64,000 bases of DNA from Vogesella indigofera (GTDB taxonomy: Bacteria > Pseudomonadota > Gammaproteobacteria > Burkholderiales > Chromobacteriaceae), in NCBI RefSeq assembly GCF_028548395.1, contig NZ_JAQQLA010000005.1, forward strand, positions 186,001-250,000, read 5' to 3'. Below the pieces are notes generated by a model. The model did not search any database and was not told the origin of the DNA. It saw only the letters and a program-made list of their open reading frames with translations. Shown here one piece after another: positions 24,462 to 34,331 of the stretch. Position 1 is the stretch's first letter; each line of letters opens with the position of its first letter. The translations under genes and the position numbers were made by a program.

Positions 24462-25199
24462 TTACAGCGCGTCCCGGCGGATGAACTCGGGGCGGAACAG
24501 GTAGCCCTGCACGAAGTCGACGCCCAGTGCCTGCGCCTGGCGCAGGTCGGCCTCGCTTTCGATGCCTTCCAGCACCGTCTGCTTGCCTTCGGCACGGGCA
24601 AACGCCAGCAGCATCTGCAGCATGCGCAACTGTCGTGGTTGCTGAAGCAGCCGCAGCCACTGGCGGTCGAACTTGTAGATGTCCACCGTACACAGGATCG
24701 GGATCGACACCATCGTCGCCGGTCCGCCGATGTCGTCCAGCGCGGTACGGATGCCGCGCTGCGCCAGCAGTTCTGCCAGCAGCATGCTGTGATCCGCTTC
24801 CTGCACATTGGTATTTTCGATCAGCTCGATCACGGTGCGCTGCGGCTGGCTCAGCAGGTCGAGCAGCGGGTGTTCCGGTGTCGCCAGCGACAGGCCGGCG
24901 ACGGCGTGCGGATCGAGGTTGAGGAACAGCAGGCCGTCGCGGGGCGCATGTTCGATCTGCCAGCGCTTGCTCATCAGTTCGACCTGCACCAGCGTGACCG
25001 GCGAATCGTGCAGCGTGTCGAACACCGCCTGGGGTGGCAGCGGCTGGCGCGTTGCACTATAAAACCGTGCCAGCGCCTCGTAGCCCACCGTCTGCAGGCT
25101 GTTGGTCGCCTTGATCGGCTGGTATTCGGCGCCGATGCGTTGCCGTTCGATGACCTCCAGTAGCAGCTCGGTCGGGATGGTGTTGCGCGCTTGATTCAT
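24462..25199 (-). CDS. Stand-alone EAL-domain protein (probable c-di-GMP phosphodiesterase)
   Basis: A 245-residue EAL protein with no sensory or membrane domain. Key residues are present: YEALARF (EAL), FLNLDP (Asn), VIELIEN (Glu), ALDDIGG (DDFG variant with Ile), DIYKFDRQW (Lys), VLEGIES and FVQGYLF. It should hydrolyse c-di-GMP, although the Ile in loop 6 could lower activity. ATG 25199 (MNQARNTI) starts the conserved part. It is divergent from a chemoreceptor gene 168 nt away. Its stop is 161 nt outside the island's right repeat. Confidence 0.85.
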   Translation of the reverse strand: MNQARNTIPTELLLEVIERQRIGAEYQPIKATNSLQTVGYEALARFYSATRQPLPPQAVFDTLHDSPVTLVQVELMSKRWQIEHAPRDGLLFLNLDPHAVAGLSLATPEHPLLDLLSQPQRTVIELIENTNVQEADHSMLLAELLAQRGIRTALDDIGGPATMVSIPILCTVDIYKFDRQWLRLLQQPRQLRMLQMLLAFARAEGKQTVLEGIESEADLRQAQALGVDFVQGYLFRPEFIRRDAL

Positions 25200-25367
25200 T
25201 TGATAATCATTTGTGTTTATGCTTTCCGAACTGTACCGGGTGCCACCGCGTTTGCAAAGCTGGCCGGAAGAGGTATTTTCAATCGCGCCTGCCGACGTTT
25301 GTGTAGGCTTGATTAGAAATGTTTGATAATCTTGCACGATTGGCGCACACATCAATAAGACACGATT

Positions 25368-26978
25368 ATGAAAATAAATATGCCAGTGACAGCCAACGAG
25401 CTGTTTCTCGATCCCCTGCGCCCGATTGTTACCAAAACCGACCTCAAGGGCGCCATCACCTACGCCAACCGTGCGTTCATCGACATCAGCGGTTTTAGCG
25501 AAGCCGAACTGCTGGGCAAAAACCACAATATCGTGCGCCATCCGGACATGCCGGCGGAGGCCTTTGCCGACCTGTGGGACACGGTAAAGCAGGGCAAGCC
25601 GTGGGGCGGGCTGGTGAAAAACCGCGCCAAGAACGGCGATTTCTACTGGGTGGAGGCGCATGTCACGCCGATCACCGAAATGGGCAAGATCGTCGGCTAT
25701 GTCTCGGTGCGCAGCACGCCCAACCGCGCCGAAGTCAGCGCCGCCGAAGCGCTGTACCAGAAGGTGCGCGACAAGCAGGCCAGCCTGCCGTCCACGCTGA
25801 AGCAGCTGTCCAAGCGCCGCGATAGCGGCAAGATCGGCTTCGTGCTGACCGGCCTGTTCAGTTCCGGCCTGGTCGCCGCCGGCTGTGTGCCGGGCTGGAG
25901 CGACGGCACGCGGCTGCTGGTCAGCCTGCTGTCACTGGGTGCACTGGCAGCCGCCTCGGTGTGGTGGCGCTACTCCGAGTGGCGCGTGATGCAGCGCCTG
26001 CACCAGGGCTTCCTCAATCTGGCGGAAGGCCAGCTGGAGTCGCCGCTGCAGACCCGTCTCGGTGGCCAGCTCGGCGCGATGATGGACAGTCTGGAAGGCC
26101 TGCGCCTGCACATGCGCGCGATGGTGGCGGATTCGCTCAGCGCCGGCGGTCGTACCTACGAGCAGTCGCACGCCCTCAGCCAGGAAATGGGCGGGCTGGT
26201 GGCGCGTGCCGAAGAGCAGGGCAAGGGCCTGCAGCAGATCAGCATCAGCATGGAGCAGATCAGCAGCTCGATCGGCCATGTCGCCTCGATGGCGCAAGAC
26301 AGCGTGCAGGGTGCGCAGGAAACGCGCAATGCCGCGACCGAGGGCCAGCAGGTGATGCAGCGTGCGGCCGAGGCCGCCACCCAGGCGGTGGTGGTGGTCA
26401 ATCGCTCCAAGGAAGAGCTGGCGGCGCTGGACAAGTCGATGACCGAAATCGGCGCCATGACCAACCTGATCCACGGCATCGCCGAGCAGACCAATCTGCT
26501 GGCGCTGAACGCGGCGATCGAGGCGGCGCGTGCCGGCGAAACCGGCCGTGGCTTTGCCGTGGTGGCCGATGAAGTGCGCAAGCTGGCCGAGCGTACCGCG
26601 ACGGCGACCGACGCCATCGGCGACGTGGTGCAGCAGATCGTGCAGATTACCGACAAGGTGACGCTGAACATGGACCGTTCGGTGGAAGAGGTCGATCACG
26701 TCAGCGCGGAAATTCGCGCCTCGGCGTCGCAGCTGGACGTGTTGCTGGACATCGCCGACCGTGCTCACGACTTTGCCGGCAAGCTGTCGAGCCAGGTGGC
26801 CAGCGACTCTTCGACCGTGCACCAGGTGGCGGCGTCGGTGGAGCAGCTGGCGGTGCTGGGCGAGCAGAACATCGACACCGCCAACAACGTGCTGCACAGC
26901 GCGCAGGCGCTGGAGGTGGCGGCCGGCGATCTGGAGCGGCTGACACTGCACTACCGCAAGTGGCAGAAGCCCGGCTAA
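25368..26978 (+). CDS. Aer-like methyl-accepting chemotaxis protein with PAS domain
   Basis: A 536-residue chemoreceptor. An N-terminal PAS domain (residues about 10-120; [43 protein letters not shown]) resembles the FAD-binding PAS of Aer. Two membrane segments follow ([36 protein letters not shown]). The C-terminal signalling domain has the conserved tip ([35 protein letters not shown]) that binds CheA and CheW. It likely senses redox state or energy for motility behaviour. It is divergent from the EAL gene, so both may influence the motile/sessile choice. Confidence 0.93.
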   Translation: MKINMPVTANELFLDPLRPIVTKTDLKGAITYANRAFIDISGFSEAELLGKNHNIVRHPDMPAEAFADLWDTVKQGKPWGGLVKNRAKNGDFYWVEAHVTPITEMGKIVGYVSVRSTPNRAEVSAAEALYQKVRDKQASLPSTLKQLSKRRDSGKIGFVLTGLFSSGLVAAGCVPGWSDGTRLLVSLLSLGALAAASVWWRYSEWRVMQRLHQGFLNLAEGQLESPLQTRLGGQLGAMMDSLEGLRLHMRAMVADSLSAGGRTYEQSHALSQEMGGLVARAEEQGKGLQQISISMEQISSSIGHVASMAQDSVQGAQETRNAATEGQQVMQRAAEAATQAVVVVNRSKEELAALDKSMTEIGAMTNLIHGIAEQTNLLALNAAIEAARAGETGRGFAVVADEVRKLAERTATATDAIGDVVQQIVQITDKVTLNMDRSVEEVDHVSAEIRASASQLDVLLDIADRAHDFAGKLSSQVASDSSTVHQVAASVEQLAVLGEQNIDTANNVLHSAQALEVAAGDLERLTLHYRKWQKPG

Positions 26979-26982
26979 GCCC

Positions 26983-27429
26983 TTAGCTGTCCCTGCGCTG
27001 CACCCAAATCGCCGTTTCCAGCTGGACGGCGATTTCTTCATGCTGGTTGCGCGTTGTCCACTGCAGGGTGACGATGCCGAACTGCGGCTGCTTGGCAGAG
27101 GCACGCTGCGCCAGTACCTCGATCTCGGTTTGCAGCGTGTCGCCGGCACGGGTTGGCCGCGGCCAGCGCATATTGTCGACCTTCATGCCGACCAGACCGC
27201 CCGCGACCTGGCTCAGCTCGCTGGCCACCACCAAGCGCATGGTCAGGCTGGCGACGTGCCAGCCGCTGGCGGCGAGGCCGTTGAACACGCTGTCCTCGGC
27301 CGCGACTTCATCCAGATGGAAAAACTGCGGGTCAAAGCTGCCGGCGAAGTCGCGGATTTCGGCCAGCGTCAGGGTGTGGCTGGCGGTATGGAAGCGGCGG
27401 CCGGGGATGAGGTCTTCAAAATGCAGCAT
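26983..27429 (-). CDS. MaoC-like hotdog-fold dehydratase
   Basis: A 148-residue protein of the MaoC/R-hydratase family: FEDLIPGRRF, the helix-containing FAGSFDPQFFHLDEVAA with the Asp-His pair of the hydratase motif, and LASGWHVASLTMRL. These enzymes add water to enoyl-CoA; many stand-alone members have unknown substrates. It lies 4 nt downstream of glnD in the same direction. Confidence 0.85.
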   Translation of the reverse strand: MLHFEDLIPGRRFHTASHTLTLAEIRDFAGSFDPQFFHLDEVAAEDSVFNGLAASGWHVASLTMRLVVASELSQVAGGLVGMKVDNMRWPRPTRAGDTLQTEIEVLAQRASAKQPQFGIVTLQWTTRNQHEEIAVQLETAIWVQRRDS

Positions 27430-27433
27430 GGTG

Positions 27434-30007
27434 TCAGATCCGTAGTGCGTTGATCAGGTCGTTTTCCAGCGCCAGCAGCAGCTTGTCGTCGTGACTGGAC
27501 GGTAGTGACAGCAGGAAGGAGTCTTCCACCCGGCCGCCCAGCGTCATGATCTTGGCGGCGTCGACGTTGACGTGATAGTCGGACAGCACCTTGGCGATCT
27601 TGGCCAGCAGGCCGGGGCGGTCGCCGCTGACGATGGACAGCACGTAGTGGCGCTGCTTGTCGTCGGCGCGGATCAGCACCTGCGGCTGGATCGGGAAGTG
27701 CTTCAGGTGGCGGCTGAGACGGCCGGGCGGCGGCATGCGGATCGGCTCCTGCCGCGCAAGGTTGGCCGCCAGCTCGAACTCGATGAAGTTGATCAGATCG
27801 CGATAGTCGCCGTCGTGGTGCTCCGGCAGGAACACGTGGAAGGTGTCCAGCGCGTAGCCGTGGCGGGTGGTGTGGATCTTGGCGTCGGCGATACTGTAGT
27901 TGGCGGCACCGAGGAAGGCGCAGATACGCACGAACAGGTCGGGCTGGTCGGCGGCGTAGACGATCAGCTCGATACCTTCCTTGTCCTCCGACAGCCGCGC
28001 GCGCACGATCGGGGTGCGGGTGTCCACGCTGCGATTGAGCACCCGCGCGTGCCAGGCGATCTCGCGTGCCTCGTGGCGCAGGAAGTAGATGCTGTCGACG
28101 TGCTGCCACAGCGTCTGCTCGACGCCGTCCGGCACCGCGTTCAGGCGCAGGATGGCCTGTGCCGCCTTCTTGCGCTCGGCCAGCTCCAGGTCGAGGTCGA
28201 CTTCGCCGCCTTGCTGCAGCTTGCGCCGTGTGGCCTGGAACAGGTCTTCCAGCAGCTTGGCTTTCCACGCGTTCCACACCTTGGGGCTGGTGCCGCGGAT
28301 GTCGGCGACGGTGAGGATGTACAGTGCCACCAGATGGCGCAGGTCGCCAACGTTGGCCGCAAATTCCTGCACCACCTGCGGGTCGTAGATGTCCTGCTTC
28401 TGCGCCACGCTGGACATGGTCAGGTGCTGCGCCACCAGCCATTTCGCGAGGTCGGTGTCGGCGGCGGACATGCCGTGCGCCTCGCAGAACTGGCGGATGT
28501 CGGCCATGCCCAGCTGCGAGTGGTCGCCGCCGCGGCCCTTGGCGATGTCGTGGAACAGGCCGGCGATGTACAGCACTTCCGGGCGCTCGAATTCGTCGAT
28601 CAGGCGGCTGAGCAGCGGGTATTCGTGGTTGAACGCCGGCACCGCGAAGCGGCGCAGGTTGCGCACCACCATCAGGATGTGTTCGTCGACGGTGTAGACG
28701 TGGAACAGGTCGTGCTGCATCTGGCCGATGATCTTGCCGAATGCCGGCAGGTACTTGCCCAGCACGCCGTACAGGTTCATGCGGCGCAGGGTGCGGGTCA
28801 GGCCGACCGGCTCCTTGAAGAACTGCATGAACAGCGCACGGTTGTGCGGGTCGCGGCGAAAGCGCTCGTTGATCTGGCGTCGTGCGTGCCACAGCGCGCG
28901 CAGGGTGCGTGGCGCCATGCCGCGCAGGCCGTGGCGCTGGATGTGCAGGAAGGCGCTGAGGATGGTCGACGGCTGCTTCTCGAAGATATCCGGATCGCGG
29001 ATGCCGAGCATGCAGTTGACGCTGTAGAAGTGCTCGTCGAGATCCTGGGTCAGCCGCGGCACGGTGCAGACGTAGCGGGCGCGCAGGTTGGGCAGCAGGA
29101 TGCCGTTGAGCTGACTGACGTTCTTCGAGGCCTTGTAGAAGGTCTGCATCAGCTGTTCGCTGGCGCGGCGGGCATCGTCGTCGCTGAGGCCGGACATGGT
29201 GGCGACGGTGTTCTGCAGATCGAAGATCAGCCGGTCTTCGCGGCGTTTGGCGGCCAGGTGCAGGTCGATACGGATGCGTTCCAGCTGGCGTTCGCTGTAC
29301 TTCAGCAGTCGCGCCTCGGAGGCGGTGAGGATGTCGTTGCTGATCAGGCTGTCCCAGGTCTGGCCGACGCCGATGGCCTTGCTGATCCACAGGATGGTGT
29401 GCAGGTCGCGCAGGCCGCCGGGGCTTTCCTTGATGTTTGGCTCCAGGTTGCTGCCGAGGCCGTAGTGCTTGCTGTGGCGCTGCTGCTGCTCCAGCAGCTT
29501 GCCTTCCAGGAACGGCAGCGGATCACGGTTGCGCTCGACCGCGCTGTTGAGTTGGTGGAACAGGGTGATGTTGCCGGCCAGCATACGGTTTTCCAGCAGC
29601 GTGGTGGCGACGGTGATGTCCTTGGCCGCTTCCTGCAGGCATTCGTCTATGGTGCGCACGCTGTGGCCGACATCGAGACCGATGTCCCACATCGCACCGA
29701 TGAAGTCTTCCACGAAGCTGCTGAGGCTGTCGCAGGTGGCCGAGGGCAGCAGCAGCAGCAGGTCGATGTCGGAGTGCGGAAACAGCTGGCCGCGACCGTA
29801 GCCGCCCACCGCCACCAGCGCCGCACGCTGCCCCAGCCCCAGCACGTCCCAGGCGGAGCGGATCACGCCGTCGACCAGTGCGCTGTGCGCCTGCAGGTAG
29901 GCGCGGCCGTTGCGGTCGGCGGTATAGCGTGCGGCCAACGTGGCGCGGCCGTCCTGCAGGGTCTTGCGCCAGCGCTGGCAGAGCTGCTGTTGTGTGCTTG
30001 CCGTCAT
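27434..30007 (-). CDS. glnD: Bifunctional uridylyltransferase/uridylyl-removing enzyme
   Basis: An 857-residue PII-modifying enzyme of usual length. The N-terminal nucleotidyltransferase has VGGYGRGQLFPHSDIDLLLL (GG and DxD). An HD domain (LFHDIAKGRGGDHS, residues about 450-560) carries the uridylyl-removing activity. Two C-terminal ACT domains (about 670-857) sense glutamine. It adds or removes UMP on PII proteins to couple nitrogen status to glutamine synthetase and Ntr control. It overlaps lptG by 4 nt. Three copies of the GTTGGCCGC word lie in the gene. Confidence 0.97.
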   Translation of the reverse strand: MTASTQQQLCQRWRKTLQDGRATLAARYTADRNGRAYLQAHSALVDGVIRSAWDVLGLGQRAALVAVGGYGRGQLFPHSDIDLLLLLPSATCDSLSSFVEDFIGAMWDIGLDVGHSVRTIDECLQEAAKDITVATTLLENRMLAGNITLFHQLNSAVERNRDPLPFLEGKLLEQQQRHSKHYGLGSNLEPNIKESPGGLRDLHTILWISKAIGVGQTWDSLISNDILTASEARLLKYSERQLERIRIDLHLAAKRREDRLIFDLQNTVATMSGLSDDDARRASEQLMQTFYKASKNVSQLNGILLPNLRARYVCTVPRLTQDLDEHFYSVNCMLGIRDPDIFEKQPSTILSAFLHIQRHGLRGMAPRTLRALWHARRQINERFRRDPHNRALFMQFFKEPVGLTRTLRRMNLYGVLGKYLPAFGKIIGQMQHDLFHVYTVDEHILMVVRNLRRFAVPAFNHEYPLLSRLIDEFERPEVLYIAGLFHDIAKGRGGDHSQLGMADIRQFCEAHGMSAADTDLAKWLVAQHLTMSSVAQKQDIYDPQVVQEFAANVGDLRHLVALYILTVADIRGTSPKVWNAWKAKLLEDLFQATRRKLQQGGEVDLDLELAERKKAAQAILRLNAVPDGVEQTLWQHVDSIYFLRHEAREIAWHARVLNRSVDTRTPIVRARLSEDKEGIELIVYAADQPDLFVRICAFLGAANYSIADAKIHTTRHGYALDTFHVFLPEHHDGDYRDLINFIEFELAANLARQEPIRMPPPGRLSRHLKHFPIQPQVLIRADDKQRHYVLSIVSGDRPGLLAKIAKVLSDYHVNVDAAKIMTLGGRVEDSFLLSLPSSHDDKLLLALENDLINALRI

Positions 30008-31077
30008 CGTTTTTCCAGTCGGAGTATGGCCCAGCCCCCTGCGATCAAGAACAGCGTGGTGGGGATGGTGGCCGAAAGCAGCGGGTTCCAGTCGTACAGC
30101 AGGCCGAGGTGGCCGAACAGCCGGTTACAGAAGTGGAAGGCGATACCGATGCTGATGCCGGTGAACAGCTTGACGCCGAGGTCGTTCTGGCGCCGCTGTG
30201 CCGGGGTGAACGCCAGCGCCACCAGCGCCATCGAAATACAGGCCAGCGGATAGAACAGCTTGCTCCACAGCGCGATTTCGTAGCGCTGGGTCTTCTGGTG
30301 ATTGTTCTGCAGGTGCTCGATATAGGTCAGCAGGTCCAGCGCCGACATCTGTTCCGGCACCACCAGCAGCACCGACAGGATGTCCGGCTGCAGTACCGAC
30401 TGCCACTGGCGGCCGGGTTGGCGCGAGGTGCTGACATGGTCGGCGTGCAGCGTGGACGAACGCACGCCTTCCAGTTGCCAGTTGCCTTCGCCCTGGTAGG
30501 TGGCGCGTTCGGCGAACTCGCTGCGGATCAGCCGGTATTCGTCGTCGTAGCTGTAGATGCGGATGCCGAGCAGGGTGTTGTCCGGCAGCATCTCGCGCAC
30601 GTTGATCATGTTGTTGTCGTCCTTCACCCACAGCCCGGAGCGGAATTCCTGCGCGATCAGCGAACGCGTCGACTGCAGCTTCAGCCGCTCCGCCATCTGC
30701 TCGGACTGCGGCGAGATGAACTCGCCCAGTGCCAGTGCCGACAGCGCCATGATCAGGCCGAAGATCAGCTTGAAGCGGGCGATCTGCCCCAGCGAAACGC
30801 CGAAGGTGCGGATGGCGGTGTACTCGGCACTGCCGGACAGCTGCGACATCGCCACCAGCGCGCCGATCAGCACCGCCAGCGGCATCAGCTCGTAGGCGTG
30901 GCCGGGGATCTGCAGCGCGACATAGGCCAGCATGGTGCTGGTCTGGTAGTTGCCTTTGCCGAGATCCGGCACTTCACGAATGATGTCGAAAAAACCGTAC
31001 AGGCCTAGCAGGCAGGCGAGGGTGAACAGGGTTGCGCCGAAAAAGCGCGCCATCATGTAGTTGCGTACGGTCTTCAT
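30004..31077 (-). CDS. lptG: LPS export permease LptG
   Basis: A 357-residue YjgP/YjgQ-family permease with membrane segments near residues 12-35, 60-80, 100-120 and three more between about 270 and 350, enclosing a periplasmic beta-jellyroll region. With LptF and LptB it extracts lipopolysaccharide from the inner membrane. It begins one base after the lptF stop and overlaps glnD by 4 nt. Confidence 0.95.
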   Translation of the reverse strand: MKTVRNYMMARFFGATLFTLACLLGLYGFFDIIREVPDLGKGNYQTSTMLAYVALQIPGHAYELMPLAVLIGALVAMSQLSGSAEYTAIRTFGVSLGQIARFKLIFGLIMALSALALGEFISPQSEQMAERLKLQSTRSLIAQEFRSGLWVKDDNNMINVREMLPDNTLLGIRIYSYDDEYRLIRSEFAERATYQGEGNWQLEGVRSSTLHADHVSTSRQPGRQWQSVLQPDILSVLLVVPEQMSALDLLTYIEHLQNNHQKTQRYEIALWSKLFYPLACISMALVALAFTPAQRRQNDLGVKLFTGISIGIAFHFCNRLFGHLGLLYDWNPLLSATIPTTLFLIAGGWAILRLEKR

Positions 31078-32184
31078 TTACGGGGTCTTTCGCAGCCAGG
31101 CGCGCAGCACCGGCAGCAGCGAGCCGGCAGGACGGTTGCGGTAGTGGAGCAGGGCCAGTGCCAGCAGCAGGATCAGCAGGTGCGCCGGCAGGATGGCCAG
31201 CGCGCTCGGCAGCTTGTCGCTGGCAATCCAGTTGCGCAGCAGCCAGAGCAGGTTCTGATAGGCAAGGTAGGCGCCCAGCGCGAACACCAGATTGTAGGCG
31301 TGGCCGGAGCGCGGGTTGTAGTAGCTCAGCGGCAGGGCCAGCAGGGCCAGCAGTAGCGTGCACAACGGCAGTGACAGGCGCCAGGCCAGTTCGGCGCGGT
31401 CCTTCGGATCGTCGCTGCCGAACAGCTGCAAGGTTGGCCGCGAGCTGCTGTCCACTTCCGGCACCGCGGTGCGGACATTGTCACTGATCTTGATGCGGTA
31501 GCTGTCGAACTCCACCACCTCGAAGGCGCCACTGCCGGGCTCGCCGACATAGCGGCGGCCGTTGAGCAGGGTCAGCGTGCGGTTGCCGAATTCGTCCCGG
31601 CCCAGCTGGCCTTCCTTGGCGAATACCGACGACACTTCGCCATCGGCGATGTTCTGCACGAACACGTTGCGGGTGGCGCCGGTGGCAACGGAGTAGCTCT
31701 CGATGAAGTAGACGCGGTCATTGCTGCGCGATTCCTTGAATACGCCCGGTGCCAGCGCGGTCATCTCCTCGCGCTGTTTTAGTATCTCGGCGTACTCGCG
31801 GCTGCGCTGCTGTGCCCACGGCTCGACCGCCAGCGTGCCGACGGCCACCAGCAGGCTCAGTGGCAGCGCGTAGCGCATCACCGGGCCGACCCAGTCGGAC
31901 AGCGACTTGCCGCTGGCCAGCCACACTGCCATCTCGTGCTCGCGCCACATGCGGGTGAACACCACCATCACGCTGACGAACACGGTCAGGATCATCAGCA
32001 CCGGAAAGAAGCCGAGTGTCCAGAAACCGATCAGCGCCGCCACCGCCTCGTTGGCGATGCGCCCTTGTGCCGCGCGGCCGAGCAGATTGATGGATTGGGT
32101 GGTCAGCAAAATCGCCAACAAAATGAAAAAAACGCCGATACTGGTATAAGTCAGTTCGCGCGTGAGGCTTTTCTTAAAAAGCAT
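31078..32184 (-). CDS. lptF: LPS export permease LptF
   Basis: A 368-residue partner of LptG with the same layout: an N-terminal membrane block (TYTSIGVFFILLAILLT), a large periplasmic domain (about 130-265), and C-terminal helices (LCTLLLALLALPLS). It is the first gene of lptF-lptG-glnD-maoC and divergent from pepA across 166 nt, a common arrangement. Confidence 0.95.
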   Translation of the reverse strand: MLFKKSLTRELTYTSIGVFFILLAILLTTQSINLLGRAAQGRIANEAVAALIGFWTLGFFPVLMILTVFVSVMVVFTRMWREHEMAVWLASGKSLSDWVGPVMRYALPLSLLVAVGTLAVEPWAQQRSREYAEILKQREEMTALAPGVFKESRSNDRVYFIESYSVATGATRNVFVQNIADGEVSSVFAKEGQLGRDEFGNRTLTLLNGRRYVGEPGSGAFEVVEFDSYRIKISDNVRTAVPEVDSSSRPTLQLFGSDDPKDRAELAWRLSLPLCTLLLALLALPLSYYNPRSGHAYNLVFALGAYLAYQNLLWLLRNWIASDKLPSALAILPAHLLILLLALALLHYRNRPAGSLLPVLRAWLRKTP

Positions 32185-32350
32185 AAAAGCGGGCCTGTTT
32201 TTGACAATGCGTCAAAAGGGTAGTGATAATTAGAAATATTAGCCGAAGAGGCTTTCGGTCAAAAATCAAGGTGGGCCAGTTGATTCAAGCCAAGCCAAAA
32301 GCTTGACGGGATGCGCCTTGATGATCCCAACACACATTGGAGAGCTATCA

Positions 32351-33913
32351 ATGGAGTTTAACATTAAAAGCGGAAGCCCGGAAAAACAGCGCGTCGCCTG
32401 CGTTGTGGTCGGTGTCTATGAAACCCGCAAGCTGTCCTTTGCCGCTGATCTGCTCGATCGCATTTCCAACGGCTTCCTGACCGATGTCCTCAAGCGTGGC
32501 GACATGGACGGCAAGCTTGGCTCCACCCTGCTGCTGCACTCGGTGGCGCACACGCTGTGTGACCGCGTGATGTTGGTCGGTCTCGGCAAGGAGCGCGACT
32601 TCCGCGCCAAGGAATACCGCGAGGCGATCCGTGCCTCGGTCAAGGCGCTGGCCTCGACGCAGGCCAACGAGATCGTCAGCTATCTGTCGGAATTGCACGT
32701 CAAGAAGCACGATGTTGAGTGGATGGTGGAGCAGGCCACCGTCGCCACCGTCGATGCCTTCTACCGTTTCGACCAGTTCAAGTCCCGCCAGGACGAAGCG
32801 CGCGAACCGCGCAAGTTCACCTTTGCCGTGCCACGCCGCAGCGACCTCGCCGACGGCGAGCGCGGCCTGCAGCGCGGTCAGGCCATTGCCGCCGGCATGA
32901 AGCTGACCAAGGACCTGGCCAACACCCCGGGCAACCACTGCACGCCTAGCTATCTGGCGCAAACGGCGCAAACGTTGGCCGCAGACTTCGGCTGCGAGGT
33001 CGAGGTGCTCGGCCCGGACGAAATCGCCGCCCTGAAAATGGACTCCTTCCTCGCCGTGGCGCGAGGCAGCGACGAGCCGGCGCGTTTCATCGTGCTGAAG
33101 CACTTCGGTGCCCGCGACCGTGCCGAGCGGCCGGTGGTGCTGATCGGCAAGGGTATCACCTTTGATTCTGGCGGCATTTCGCTGAAGCCGGGCGAAGGCA
33201 TGGACGAAATGAAGTACGACATGGGCGGTGCCGCCTCGGTGCTGGGCACCTTCCGCGCCACCGTGGAGATGAAGCTGCCGCTCAACATCGTGGCGCTGAT
33301 CCCGACCTGCGAAAACATGCCGTCCGGCCGTGCGCTGAAACCGGGCGACATCGTGCGCTCGATGTCCGGGCAGACCATCGAGGTGCTCAACACCGACGCC
33401 GAAGGCCGCCTGATCCTGTGCGACGCGCTGACCTATGCCGAGCGCCTGAATCCGGCGACGGTGGTGGACGTGGCGACGCTGACCGGCGCCTGCGTGGTGG
33501 CGCTGGGCAATATTGCCACCGGCCTGTTCAGCAACCAGGACGGTCTGGCCAAGGAGCTGATCGCCGCCGGTGAGGAAGTCGGCGACCGCGCCTGGCACAT
33601 GCCGCTGTGGGACGACTACCAGGAATTGCTGAAGAGCCCGTTTGCCGACATGGCCAATATCGGCGGTCGCGCAGGTGGCAGCATCACCGCCGCCTGCTTC
33701 CTGTCGCGCTTCGCCAAGGCCTACGACTGGGCGCACCTGGACATCGCCGGCACCGCGTGGCGCGGCGGCAAGGACAAGGGGGCCACCGGCCGTCCGGTAC
33801 CACTGTTGGTGCAGTTCCTGCAGGACCGTGCGGATATCGCCTTGGGCAATGTCGTGCGCCGTGGTCGTCCACGTCGCGAATTGTCCGAAGTGGTTGAAGA
33901 TGACGCGGATTGA
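32351..33913 (+). CDS. pepA: Leucyl aminopeptidase
   Basis: A 520-residue M17 aminopeptidase. The metal-binding signature NTDAEGRLIL is at about residue 350, with KGITFDSGGISLKPG and the active-site Lys/Arg region intact. It removes N-terminal residues from peptides; in E. coli PepA also binds DNA in Xer recombination. TTGGAG precedes ATG 32351, so the in-frame codon at 32303 is not used. The stop overlaps holC by 14 nt. Confidence 0.95.
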   Translation: MEFNIKSGSPEKQRVACVVVGVYETRKLSFAADLLDRISNGFLTDVLKRGDMDGKLGSTLLLHSVAHTLCDRVMLVGLGKERDFRAKEYREAIRASVKALASTQANEIVSYLSELHVKKHDVEWMVEQATVATVDAFYRFDQFKSRQDEAREPRKFTFAVPRRSDLADGERGLQRGQAIAAGMKLTKDLANTPGNHCTPSYLAQTAQTLAADFGCEVEVLGPDEIAALKMDSFLAVARGSDEPARFIVLKHFGARDRAERPVVLIGKGITFDSGGISLKPGEGMDEMKYDMGGAASVLGTFRATVEMKLPLNIVALIPTCENMPSGRALKPGDIVRSMSGQTIEVLNTDAEGRLILCDALTYAERLNPATVVDVATLTGACVVALGNIATGLFSNQDGLAKELIAAGEEVGDRAWHMPLWDDYQELLKSPFADMANIGGRAGGSITAACFLSRFAKAYDWAHLDIAGTAWRGGKDKGATGRPVPLLVQFLQDRADIALGNVVRRGRPRRELSEVVEDDAD

Positions 33914-34331
33914 TTTTTACACCGACGTCGCCGCCCTGTACCCGTTTGCGTGCCGGGCGGCGCGTACCGTTTACCGCAAGGGTGAGCGGATGCTGATCGT
34001 GCTGCCGGATGAGGCGGCGTTGCGCGGCTTTAGCGCGCAACTGTGGGCCTACGGCGACACTGAGTTCATCCCGCACTGCGCGGCGAGCGATGCGCTGGCG
34101 GCGGAAACACCGGTGCTGCTGGCGACGGATTTTGCCGTCGCCGCCGAGGGGCTGGTGCTGCTCAACCTGTCGCCGGCCTTTCCCGACGCGCCGCAGCGCT
34201 TTCCGCGCATTCTGGAGGTGGTCGGCAGCGACGATACCTCCAAGGCGACCGCCAGACAGCGCTATCGCCGTTATCTGGATAGCGGTTTCGAAATTCATCA
34301 CCACAATATGAGTGATGCCCGCCATGACTGA
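33900..34331 (+). CDS. holC: DNA polymerase III chi subunit
   Basis: A 143-residue HolC: RIDFYTDVAALYPFACRAARTVYRKGERMLI at the N-terminus and PQRFPRILEVVGSDDTSKATARQRYRRYLDSGFEIHHH-type C-terminus (read in parts) are characteristic. Chi links the clamp loader to SSB through the SSB tail. The pepA-holC order with overlap is conserved in beta- and gammaproteobacteria. Confidence 0.93.
   Translation: MTRIDFYTDVAALYPFACRAARTVYRKGERMLIVLPDEAALRGFSAQLWAYGDTEFIPHCAASDALAAETPVLLATDFAVAAEGLVLLNLSPAFPDAPQRFPRILEVVGSDDTSKATARQRYRRYLDSGFEIHHHNMSDARHD

Noticed and set aside
27572..30253. Long plus-strand open frame opposite glnD and lptG
   Set aside because: Shadow of GC-rich coding sequence; no domain, and it spans the boundary of two real genes.
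32185..32350. Sigma-70 promoter for pepA at TTGACA 32211
   Set aside because: The TTGACA is good but no convincing -10 lies at 16-18 bp, so it was not listed as a feature.
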